64,000 nt of DNA, from assembly GCA_034440615.1 (NCBI GenBank), contig JAOTOM010004742.1, positions 341,001-405,000 on the forward strand, given 5' to 3'. The stretch's first letter is position 1. Each line of letters starts with the position of its first letter. Position numbers and translations under genes: made by a program. Origin of the DNA: Ashinkailepas kermadecensis. Taxonomy: Eukaryota; Arthropoda; Thecostraca; Neolepadidae. The notes beneath the pieces are model-generated. The model was not told the origin of the DNA, searched no databases, and saw only the letters and a list, made by a program, of their open reading frames with translations. Shown in pieces: positions 23,810 to 34,335 of the stretch.

Positions 23810-23988
23810 TCGACGACAGCTGAAGGACATCTTCCATCAGACGACAGCCGTCGAGGACGGTCTGTTTGACGTTGTGGCGCATGACGTTGTTGAAGATAGT
23901 GCGCTGGAAGGCACCACCACTTTCGAATGCGTCCTAACTCTCAATAACACCGAGTACTCAAAACGGAAGCTCATCACCTACTCATCAG
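23810..23988 (+). CDS. Exon C: second half of Ig domain 2
   Basis: The exon is preceded by a branch-point-like GTGCTAAC (23781-23788), a short pyrimidine run and CCCGGGCAG. Phase 2 in gives SRRQLKDIFHQTT, then the F-strand motif TTTFECVLTL (Cys207), sequon NNT and the ending YSKRKLITYSS, which parallels the end of domain 1. The donor is TCAG/GTATGT at 23989, phase 1. The upstream intron is filled almost to the branch point by a 9-bp minisatellite that ends about 31 nt before the exon, so very little room is left for the normal 3' splice signals. Confidence 0.85.
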
Positions 23989-24235
23989 GTATGTGTTTAC
24001 ATGCTAGTGTGCACAATGTTTCATTATTTTGTCCAGCAGAAATACCTTCTAGTGACTTCTTTGCATTCATAATGTTCAGCCATTTGCGCCAGTTGAACAC
24101 TTTTGGGAATGTGCGAATGATTCAGCTATCCATAGAAGTTACAAACTAGTTGTCAAACTGACCGAGTCCGTTCAAATGCATGAGGTAAACCGACATGTGA
24201 ATACGATACTCTCACAAAAGTCACTTTGCAATACA

Positions 24236-24238
24236 TAT

Positions 24239-24308
<70 letters not shown>
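24236..24308. repeat. (TA)n microsatellite
   Basis: About 35 TA units, almost uninterrupted. Confidence 0.95.
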
Positions 24309-24311
<3 letters not shown>

Positions 24312-26609
24312 AATGCACTCCGGTAATTACGCAAGACATATCGCCAACCGGAATACCCTAATATGTCAGATATTGATTGAAGGAAGGCAGCTTCTTTTAC
24401 TTCTCACTCTCAATTTAGTAGCGCCGTTTCTTATTTCCATCGACTCATCTGTTTAAGTTATAAACACCGCTCAGCTTGCTTTGAAGTCTATTAACGATAT
24501 GTGTAGATTCGCATATACCGGCTACGATTATATTCAGCTATGTTCCTTAATATAGCATGACTACACTTTGATCCCAGCATAGTGCTGAAGCAAAATGACG
24601 GCGATTTTGCCCTCTGAGGGCAAATGGGATTTAACCTTCTTGCATTATGCTTAGTAAGATTCCATCAGCAAAATCTTCAAGATATGGCTTCGCAAAACCA
24701 TGAATGGTTTTCAATGTTGCTGAAGTCATACAAAATCTGCACAGCTTACATAGCAGTAATCGTGAGGCGGACCTGACCTGACCCGATGAACGTGATACCG
24801 ACCTCATTCCATGGGCATGGCTTTGATAAGTGACCGGCGGTGTGGAAATGGTGGACATATAAACATACAACCGTGTGTGCTATTGATCAGGAAGGATACA
24901 CTAAGAGGCATGCTTGCGACTCCCTCTCTAACTTGTCTAGTTTGGAAAGAGACAAGGTGCACCCTGCCGCCACCTCCTCCTGGTGCTGTTGTAGGCGGTC
25001 AAATATCAAATGCTGGCGATGCTTAATCTCACGGCGGAATAACCCAGAGCGTCTTGCCGCCTTATTTCAGTCCTACTCTTCACGTTTAACCGCTTCCCAT
25101 GTATATTCTTCATTCATATTTCCACACATTCTCTTTTCTCACCGTCTCCCCGTCTCTCTATCTCTCGTTCTCTGTCTTTCTTTACTTCTCTGCTTCACTC
25201 TTTTCCATCCTGCTCCCTCTATCTCTCACTCTTTTTTGTTTGCTCTCTGCATCTCTGCTCCTTCCCTTTGACTCCTTCGTCCTTCGTCTATGTCTTGTAT
25301 GCTTTCCTATCACTACGATTTCTTGCCCCAAGTTATTTTTTCTTATTTAATGAAGCGTGAATCTTAAATGGTGTTTATTTTACTATTGTATTGTACTGCC
25401 AAGTATTAGGACATTGCTTTCGACTACAGCCGATATTAATCAAGCATATCGGTGACGATTCTCTGCTTTGTAGTTCAGTGGAAGCAACCGCTCCGCAGCG
25501 TAAATTAGATGAGTATTTCTTCATATCATAATACTTGACCAATGCCCGCGAGGCAGGCTGCTTTTCCATCTATCGCCACCGTTGGCGGATGTTAGCAAAG
25601 CATGTTGCGATGGAGTAGCGAAAAATAAAAAAACGACAATGTTATTGATTTCTTGACGAATTAAGGAAGCTGCCTTGTTTGAAACTTGCACGAGCAGGTT
25701 CTTGCAGGAGAGTGATTGCAATAATGTGGGGATGTTTTTCTCGAAATTTATCGACTAGCGCATGCCACCCCTGCTCGCCACTTGGACAATCTACGACTTC
25801 TGAAGTAGCACTCGTAGAATATTAAACAGAAGTGGCGCGCAAATGTCGTCCCCGTGCTTCATCTCGATGCAACTTAACTTACGCCATGAAGTAATTTCTG
25901 TCGGGTGCATCCCAGCCGGGCGGGAAGTGCATGACGACCGGAGCATGTTCTCGGCCACCGCTTCATGGTGGTAGCACGTCGGACAGAGCCGTCGCTTGCC
26001 CGGGGTGGACTGGATGTGGGCCGGCCAGGTCGGCGGGTGGAGCCCCCCCCCTCCGTCACCTGACCTCAGAGCCCAGCTGCAGGCAGTGGCTACGAGTCGC
26101 TGCCGGCGTGCTGTACCGCTGTAACGGTGGCTAATTACAATGTCAGGCCGCCACCAGCTGGCATGTCCCCGCAGGCCGACCCCAGCGCCACCCCGGCCCC
26201 ACTGCGCCCCGGCCACTGGCTGGCCCACGTGACGGTGTCACTGGCGTTAGCATGGCAACACGTGCCGTCGCCGACTAAACCCTGAATTAGCCAGGGCCGA
26301 GCTGTGAAAGCCGAACTTCACGTCCCAGTCCCACCGGCACGGCAATACTTCTGAAATTTAGCTTAGCGAATGACTGACGATACACATGGAGCGCCAAGCA
26401 TGGAGGTGCACATGGGGTGTTATTGTCACGTGGCCGTGGCCTTTGTGTCGTAGGTGTAGTTTTCTCCATAGCAAAACTAAGACCAAAATTCCACGCACGG
26501 CAGCAACGAAGCAAGGTGGATTTTCCCTGGGGTTCATCGATCGCATGATTACAGATTCTGTGTTGATGCGACCTCCGTTCCGGCTGATTTGTGTTGTGGC
26601 GTAGCGCTG
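24309..26609. other. Intron 3, mostly unassigned; pyrimidine-rich field at about 25130-25290
   Basis: The pyrimidine field is irregular CTCTNTCT sequence. The interval 25790-26280 is CpG-rich with overlapping frames lacking motifs. Confidence 0.45.
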
Positions 26610-27207
26610 CGGTCAGCATCCCAGCCTGGTGCTGTGGTCAGCATCCCAGCCTGGTGCTGCGGTTACCACCCCAGCCTGGTGCTGCGGCCTCCCCTGTACT
26701 TTGGTCACCACCCCAGCCTGGTGCTGCGGCCTCCCCTGGACTATGGTCACCACCCCAGCCTGGTGCTGTGGCCTCCCCTGGACTATGGTCAGCACCCCAG
26801 CCTGGTGCTGTGGCCTCCCCTGGACTATGGTCACCACCCCAGCCTGGTGCTGTGGCCTCCCCTGGACTATGGTCAGCACCCCAGCCTGGTGCTGTGGCCT
26901 CCCCTGGACTATGGTCACCACCCCAGCCTGGTGCTGCGGCCTCCCCTGGACTATGGTCAGCACCCCAGCCTGGTGCTGTGGCCTCCCCTGGACTATGGTC
27001 ACCACCCCAGCCTGGTGCTGTGGCCTCCCCTGGACTATGGTCAGCACCCCAGCCTGGTGCTGTGGCCTCCCCTGGACTATGGTCACCACCCCAGCCTGGT
27101 GCTGCGGCCTCCCCTGGACTATGGTCACCACCCCAGCCTGGTGCTGCGGCCTCCCCTGGACTATGGTCACCACCCCAGCCTGGTGCTGCGCCCTCCCCTG
27201 GACTATA
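26610..27207. repeat. Minisatellite, 42-bp unit, about 13 copies
   Basis: The unit contains CCCCAGCCTGGTGCTGTGGC and CTCCCCTGGACTATGGTCA, followed by CCACC or GCACC. The CCACC and GCACC forms alternate through the middle, so the real unit there is an 84-bp dimer. At the 5' end, shorter 24-bp units lack the CTCCCCTGGACTA part. Frames of about 200 codons in five frames are artefacts. Confidence 0.95.
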
Positions 27208-27438
27208 TTCACGATGAGACCATGGACAACACGATGGCATTAGTAGACACCAGCAATCACAGCTACACGGATACATACCACACACAATCAATTTCATAAA
27301 GATCAGTTTTCTTTTCACTGTCAGCTGGCAAATAATGCGACATGACAAGTGGGTGTCTGTATAATTCAAATTCAGCTCGGAAAATATGTATCAACCCATA
27401 TACATTATTATATATAGTATGCAGTATATGTAGTGTGC

Positions 27439-27600
<162 letters not shown>

Positions 27601-28319
27601 CTATTTCACGGTTATACAAAGCATACGACGAATTTGCTGTAATACTGCGTTCCAATATACACTGGGAGGATGCGGCTGGCATGTACATCGAGGGGAGTAG
27701 GTTCCCGAAACCCTTGAGGTATACCATGAGCGTCCCCAAAGCATTGTAGGGGGACGCGTCCCCCAAGCTTCGTGAAGTCTAGCACTACGCATTCTACTGT
27801 TTCATGACAATAAGAGAACCTGACGAGAGGACCTGACAATCCTCTTGCCCTCCCTCTCCGAAATGCATAGCGATATCCATGGGGTTTACATATCGTGCGC
27901 TCCTACTCCCATAGATGCAGAATGTAGAACTGCTCCTGGGTAATTTGGCTACATCGTAGGGTTTCTGAGATATTGCTTTGTCTTTCGTTACCATCGGGTC
28001 AAGTGAGGTCATCTTGTCCGCAAGAAGATGTAAAATTGCAATTTTGGTTCAATGTGCAATGCGTTGCATATTCATGAACTACATTCCCACGAAGAGCTCG
28101 AAAAACGGATCTACACTCACGCTTATATCACCGAATATTCTCTTTCGTGTTATGTGGTATGCGCAATTGACAGTAAAATGTAGATTGTCATCGGTGCGTG
28201 TATTTTCTGAGATCATCGCAATGAAATGTACAGAATGGTGATTGGTCAGTATATACCACACACACAAGCGGTGGCTCATTCTGAAAGTTGTATAGCAATT
28301 TCCTCTCGCGTTAGGGCCC
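27601..28319. other. Intron 3, unassigned
   Basis: Nothing identifiable. Confidence 0.45.
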
Positions 28320-28539
28320 GGTGTACATTGACCTATCTAGAATAGCTGCAGCTGGGTTGGACTGCCAATATAATTTTGTTCGATTGTATCGGCTGATGAC
28401 AAGCAACCGTTCCAACCGGTAAAAGCAACACTTGCTATCGAACTTGTGATGTAATTATAACATGGCCTGGCGTTGTGTCCGAAACAAACATAGGTATCTT
28501 TGGCCTATGATGACCTCACATATAAGGATGCATTTGGTA

Positions 28540-28595
<56 letters not shown>

Positions 28596-28845
28596 AACTG
28601 AATATCTTTTCCCGCCCAAAGCGGTCATTGTATTTGAATAAAATGAAAAACATCAAGATGATCCAGAATGGCCTAGTTTAGGTCACACGGTAACAAAATG
28701 ACCTCTGGCACACCAACTGCACCTGCATTGATCTGTCAGCCAACATTGGTCCGATTGTATCTCATCACAACAAGCAACCACTTGAGACGTAAAAATAACA
28801 ACACCTACGAACAACTGTATGACGTCATTAGGACATGGCCTAATA
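28320..28845. repeat. Pair of diverged direct repeats around a (TA)n tract
   Basis: About 28370-28470 and 28745-28845 are old copies of the same sequence. Shared landmarks in order are CGATTGTATC, ACAAGCAACC, GTAAAA-CAACAC, GAACAACTGTATGACGT-like and ATGGCCT. The (TA)n at 28542-28592 lies between them. The pair suggests an ancient dispersed element. Confidence 0.6.
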
Positions 28846-29240
28846 TGACTTCGAGGTCATTTTTTGCACAAGCTACCTTGTTAAGTGATTAAGCGGGTTA
28901 AGTGATTCGCTGGTGCATGTGTAATGTGCATGGATGCAAAAGGTTGAGCTATACAGCTAAAGGACCTAAATAGAGTTAAATATTAATATATAAAAATAGA
29001 TCTACTTCGTTTGATGACCATGCTGGAAGCACAAATAACCAATGGACGCCAACTTCCCACAGGGCTGTCTGCATGTTGTTTCCGTTTTACATAAACAACA
29101 CCACCAATCAGTGACCTGGCTTATTCTACTTTAATTTTCGCTCAGTTGTATTCGCTCTATCGTTCATTCTACAAACTTCGAATGCCTGTCTTTATCATGT
29201 TGAACAGCTGTACTATTCAACATTGCACCTAATGCACGCC
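28846..29240. other. Intron 3, unassigned
   Basis: AT-rich, nothing identified. Confidence 0.4.
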
Positions 29241-29332
29241 TCATGCTCGTGCTCTTCTGTCGCTATCGATGCTGCGACTCGCTATCGATGCCGCTATCGA
29301 TGCTCGTGCTCTTCTGTCGCTATCGATGCTGC
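29241..29332. repeat. Tandem duplication around GCTATCGATGC
   Basis: GCTCGTGCTCTTCTGTCGCT occurs twice, each followed by ATCGATGCTGCG, with a shorter GCTATCGATGCC between. It lies about 70 bp upstream of exon D. Confidence 0.8.
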
Positions 29333-29404
29333 GTTTATTGTGCTCCCACGCGTGCTTACTTTGTGGTGTTTTTGTTTTGCACTTTCCTTTTCTGTTGCCA
29401 GCAG

Positions 29405-29533
29405 GTGATATTGCTCTCACGCCTACCGTCCCTCCCAATGAAACGCAAATTGCTTCAACTCCGTTCTTCAGCATAACACGCGGTCAGGTTGCCGGCGCTG
29501 GCGGGAATAAGCGAGCAAGCAGAGTCACGGAAG
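29405..29533 (+). CDS. Exon D: low-complexity linker
   Basis: The exon is 129 nt, symmetric phase 1-1. The acceptor is GTTGCCAGCAG, a NAGNAG pair, so an alternative start at 29402 would add a single Ala. The frame begins GDIALTPTVPPNETQ and is rich in Thr, Pro, Ser, Gly and Ala with one sequon (NET). There is no Ig motif, which suits a flexible stalk between Ig domain 2 and the membrane anchor. The donor GGAAG/GTAAGA at 29534 is strong. The exon could be skipped without shifting frame. The call depends on frame continuity and splice sites rather than on protein similarity. Confidence 0.62.
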
Positions 29534-30053
29534 GTAAGACCTGTGGTGACTAGCTAAGTAATACGCTCATTTCAAAAGGTCGATGTGCATGCTAGTTTGC
29601 ATGGCTAGCACGCATGCTTGCTCGCCAGCTTGGAAACAACAGAATCTAGTAACATCAGCAGCCAGCATGTGCTATTCCACTGCCTGGATGTGTCTGTAGA
29701 CTTGCACGGCACAGTGCGTGGATGCTGTGCTGCGTATTATTCGGTTATATTTGGTGTTTCCACGTGCAAGGAGATGCCGCTGAATACTGGTGCTATGTTC
29801 ACTCGACGTATTCAAATTTAGGGCTGAGGAACACCATTGTAAACTTTACGCCCAGCTGTGGTGATATTTCAGCCGAATAACAAAAAGCAAACATTGACAT
29901 CAATCACGCTCCTTTGTTTCACATATTTAAGTGACTTGCTGAAGTGCATTGTTCGTCTGTCTCCGTGTGTGTCCTGTCGGATGGTGAATTTGTTTGTCAG
30001 ACGTTAGCGTTCGCAGAACCTTCGCCGTCAGCAACCGTTGGCTTCTGTTTCAG

Positions 30054-30077
30054 GCGCTACGCTGGCAGCCAGCATCG
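30054..30077 (+). CDS. Exon E: 24-nt microexon
   Basis: A good acceptor (GGCTTCTGTTTCAG, ending 30053) and a strong donor (ATCG/GTAAGT at 30078) bracket only 24 nt. Both boundaries are phase 1, so the exon inserts eight residues, reading ATLAASI with the flanking split codons, between the linker and the C-terminal tail. Because D to F is also phase compatible, the microexon could be a cassette. The small residues it encodes would lie just before the hydrophobic tail. It might instead be a chance pairing of splice-like sites. Confidence 0.5.
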
Positions 30078-30459
30078 GTAAGTGAGACCGGAGCCGACGC
30101 GTGTGCTCTGCCTCTGCCGAACACAGCGTGCGCTCGGACACACCAACACGAACTTCGCGAACTTCGTCTGCGAACTTCGTGCGAGTGGCTGATAGCCTGG
30201 CCGTTGGACGGCCGTCGGCACTGCCGTCTGCGCCGTTACGCGGCGGCAGGCGGCGCGCTCGTCACGGGCCGATTCCCGCGGGACCCACCCGCAGCCGGTC
30301 CGGTCGCGGCACGCGCGACAGCGACGTACGTCCGAGCCGCACGGCCGCCGCGTCGGCACCAAATGGCCGGCCGCCGCGGGAAGTTTGCGAATCACGCCGG
30401 GCCGCCGCGTCGCTCACTCGCCCGAAACGCGTCCCGACTGGGCGCGGATTAGCGCGGCC

Positions 30460-30501
30460 GACGACCGTCGCCGCCGACGCGCGTCGGCGGCGACGGTCGT
30501 C
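30460..30501. repeat. Perfect 42-bp palindrome
   Basis: The left arm GACGACCGTCGCCGCCGACG plus C meets its exact reverse complement at the 30480/30481 centre without a spacer. It lies in intron 5 within a CpG-rich block (about 30100-30600). Confidence 0.93.
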
Positions 30502-30646
30502 GTGGCGCGTGACGCTGGGTGTGGGTGGGAGCACGCGCCGGACGGGGGCGCCGGCGGCTCCACTGCGCGACATCAGCAGCACCTGGGTGCACCTGGTTCC
30601 ACTTACATAGAGACGGCGCGGGCGGGTCACGTCGGCGAGCGCTGTC

Positions 30647-30690
30647 AGGTGGCAGGTGGCAAGTGGCAGGTGGCAGGTGGGCAGTGGCCG
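30647..30690. repeat. (GTGGCAG)n-type microsatellite
   Basis: GTGGCAGGTGGCAAGTGGCA pattern, 5-6 copies. Confidence 0.85.
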
Positions 30691-30783
30691 GCCGATGCCG
30701 ACGCTCGCACTGTATGGGAGCGTGATCCGACTGTGTCATACCGGCCCCGCCGGTGACCACCTGCCTGCGCGGCGGTCCTAGGC

Positions 30784-30885
30784 TGCACACCATTGGGTGA
30801 AACAACAACGCCCGGTGTATTTGTGTCTCGGCCGCACACCATTGGGTGAAACGAAAAATGCCCGCTGTATTTGTTGTACGGCGCT
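30784..30885. repeat. Tandem duplication, about 52 bp, 2 copies
   Basis: GCACACCATTGGGTGAAAC, then ATGCCCG-TGTATTTGT, appears twice with small differences. Confidence 0.85.
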
Positions 30886-30932
30886 TGATAGTTGATTATT
30901 AATGGTGTGTGGAGGTGCGGAGAGATGGTTTC

Positions 30933-31078
30933 GTGCCACGCTTGACGTCAGTTTTATATGGCGCTCCCCTGACCACTACGATCCGTGCCACGCTTGACGT
31001 CAGTTGTATATGGCGCTCCCCGGTCACTAGATCCGCGCCACGCTTGACGTCGGTTGTATATGGCGCTCCCCGAGTCAC
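30933..31078. repeat. Tandem repeat, 50-52-bp unit, 3 copies with CRE-like cores
   Basis: GCCACGCTTGACGTCAGTTT starts the first unit, and TATATGGCGCTCCCC follows in each. The first two copies keep the perfect CRE palindrome TGACGTCA; the third has TGACGTCG. Confidence 0.85.
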
Positions 31079-31270
31079 TAATCGGCTGTCGGTCATGTCA
31101 TTGGCCGGAACACGAGCGCCTGAACGCCTGAGCGACCCTGCGCGCTCGTGCTGCCACAGCCACCGAATGATGCCCAGCCCTCGATCATGGCAGGCATTGT
31201 CATGAAAAGTCGGCCGGCGGTGGTGCGTGTCGGCGGAACAGTCGACCGGCTCCCGTCCGCCGCCGACCTG

Positions 31271-31385
31271 TCGCCGGCCCGTCGCCCGTCGGTCTCGACG
31301 GCTCCTCCGGACGGCCGCCGCCAACCTGTCGCCGGTCCGTCGCCCGTCGGTCTCGACGGCTCCTCCGGACGGCCGCCTCCGGCCA
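31271..31385. repeat. Tandem duplication, 60-bp period, CpG-rich
   Basis: GTCGCCCGTCGGTCTCGACG followed by GCTCCTCCGGACGGCCGCC occurs twice. Confidence 0.85.
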
Positions 31386-31857
31386 CCGAATCGATGACGT
31401 CGCGGAGGTGACGGCTGATTTTCCGGCGACAGGCGGCCCGGGCGGGCCCGGGGCCACTATTAATCCGCGGCAGATGCGTCCAGTACCGGCCGCGTACGGT
31501 CAGGGGGCAGGCTGCCGCTCGGCATGGGCGGCCGCGCCCGCTATGGGCGGCACCGCCCGTTGACACCGCCTCAGGGACACGCGATTCAAAACTGGCGGCA
31601 CTGGGAATAGCAGACGGCCCGGCTCGCTTCGCTCTTTCCGGTCGCTCTGATGCGAGCCAATCGCGACGATTGAGCGTCGAGGTCGACGATGCGACGCGTC
31701 GGCTGCGACAAATCCACGACCTGCACGCTCTGCCCGCCTGGCGCCGGCCGCTAATATAGCGGTCGAAGGCCGGTGGTATTGCCGTAGATCACGGCATCCG
31801 ACCAGCCCATGCCCATGGTGCGGTGACGGAGGGATCACACGCCCGCACACCGACTCA
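31386..31857. other. Intron 5, CpG-rich, unassigned
   Basis: No coding support. Confidence 0.4.
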
Positions 31858-32300
31858 GCACGGCCGGACCGGACACCCACCGGCCGGACCGGACACCCAC
31901 CGGCCGGACCGGACACCCACCGGCCGGACCGGACACCCACCGGCCGGACCGGACACCCACCGGCCGGACCGGACACCCACCGGCCATAATGGACCAGAGC
32001 GGACACCCACCGGCCGGACCGGACACCCACCGGCCGGACCGGACACCCACCGGCCGGACCGGACACCCACCGGCCGGACCGGACACCCACCGGCCAGACC
32101 GGACACCCACCGGCCGGACCGGACACCCACCGGCCATAATGGACCAGAGCGGACACCCACCGGCCGGACCGGACACCCACCGGCCGGACCGGACATCCAC
32201 CGGCCATAATGGACCAGAGCGGACACCCACCGACCGGACCGGACACCCACCGGCCGGACCGGACACCCACCGGCTAAACCTGACACCCACCGGCCGGACA
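31858..32300. repeat. Minisatellite, 20-bp unit with a 30-bp variant, about 21 copies
   Basis: The main unit is CGGCCGGACCGGACACCCAC. Three variant units at about 31981, 32131 and 32201 contain ATAATGGACCAGAG and are nearly identical to one another, marking duplication of larger blocks. Open frames of 128-256 codons are artefacts. Confidence 0.95.
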
Positions 32301-32513
32301 GCAGTTCAGTGCGATGGACGGGCTCGGACCGGATGGACGCGGCCTGGACTACTGAACATTGGGTGCCCTGGTTCCGCTGTTGAGAACCGGCGAACCAATG
32401 TTCAGTCGCTGTTGGGAACTGGTGCGCCTTGCACTATGAAGTCGGCTGTCTGTTGCCACAAGTCTGCCCTCCCGCCAGCCCATACTCTCTCCTTTTCTCT
32501 CTTTCTAGCTCTC

Positions 32514-32643
<130 letters not shown>

Positions 32644-32645
32644 AT

Positions 32646-32852
32646 ATTGTAGTGCCTTCGAACTGGGTTTAGGGTACACGAGGCAAATGCCACCACCCTC
32701 TTTCGCTCTGGGTGAAGCTGAGACAACACACCACCCAGGCGGCCCACATCGCTTGCATCCGAAGTTACAACTGCGGGTAGGTCGTCGTGAATGGCGAGCA
32801 CCTGACTCCTGAGTGTAGCACGGCTCACTTTGCTGAGCGTTATGGTGAGCTC
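32646..32852 (-). mobile_element. Ty3/gypsy retrotransposon fragment (end of RT / start of RNase H)
   Basis: The minus frame reads LPAVVTSDASDVGRLGGVLS, then VVAFASCTLNP and RRHY. This matches the RT-RNase H junction of Ty3/gypsy elements, where the first catalytic Asp of RNase H sits in the T-D-A-S motif; here the Asp of TSDAS is kept. The preceding segment ELTITLSKVS..LRSQVLA is a decayed form of the end of the RT thumb. No LTR, integrase or Gag was seen, and the fragment stops at the (CT)n tract. It is antisense inside intron 5 of the Ig gene, a dead relic. Confidence 0.78.
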
Positions 32853-33173
32853 CCTGTCCACTTGAACGGCGAACCTTGGATATTTCCTAGATCCGCCACT
32901 GCTGATGAATAGGCAGAACGCCTGAGTGCCGGAGAGGGCTAGGGTGCTCTTGAAGTTTGAAATGGCGTATGAGAGATGAACAGTGCCCTGTTTACGGGGC
33001 TTGCGGCTGTCTGCGGTCGTTGCGGCTCTCGCGGTCAAAGGGTGGCCAATCAGCTTAGTGGTGGCCAATCAGCGGTGATTCGGTTCTCGTTCTCGCACTC
33101 GTTCATTCGGTAGAGCATCCGCGCCGTCTCGTTCGGATTTCGGTACGCGGCGCCAGCCCATTGGACTGTCTGT

Positions 33174-33255
33174 CGGCGCGGATCGGACGGTGCGGATGTC
33201 GGCGCCGATCGGACGGTGCGGATGTCGGCGCCGATCGGACGGTGCGGATGTCGGC
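33174..33255. repeat. Minisatellite, 26-bp unit, 3 copies
   Basis: GATCGGACGGTGCGGATGTC followed by GGCGCC or GGCACG. Confidence 0.9.
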
Positions 33256-33351
33256 ACGGCGCGGCGCGGCCAATCGGAACGGCGGCTGTCACTGAGCTCC
33301 CGAACACCGCCGGCTTATAATAACCGACGGCATAATTACTGTCGGCGCATG

Positions 33352-34011
<660 letters not shown>

Positions 34012-34199
34012 ACGGTGCACGTCCGTCGTCTTCTCGCATTTAGCTTCCTGCCGAGCTGGCACGGGCGAAGTCTGGTAGGGAGCCGATCGATCGCCTTGTC
34101 TATTTCCAGTCGATTTCCAGTTGGGTCATGAGGACGCGAGGAACGGGCCCCCGCGTGTCGCAGACCGTTGCCGTCTGGTAGCGGCGCGCCGACAACGGG

Positions 34200-34335
34200 A
34201 CGGCGGTGGCTCTCACGCGTCAGTTTTGGATTTATTGTGCTCGCTTCGTCACCGTGAGGCTACGGGTTCGTACCCAACTAGTTGGCTGGGATGTCGGCTT
34301 ATCCGCCATCACCTGGGGTGAGGGTGGAGGGGGGG
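34200..34335 (+). mobile_element. tRNA-like SINE candidate
   Basis: GTGCTCGCTTCGTCACCGTG, then GGCTACGGGTTCGTACCC, resembles the anticodon arm through T-arm of a tRNA gene, including a box B (GGTTCGTACC). It is followed by a non-tRNA body, TTGGCTGGGATGTCGGCTTA. The box A region (around 34205) is poor. This is an inference from pattern only. Confidence 0.4.
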
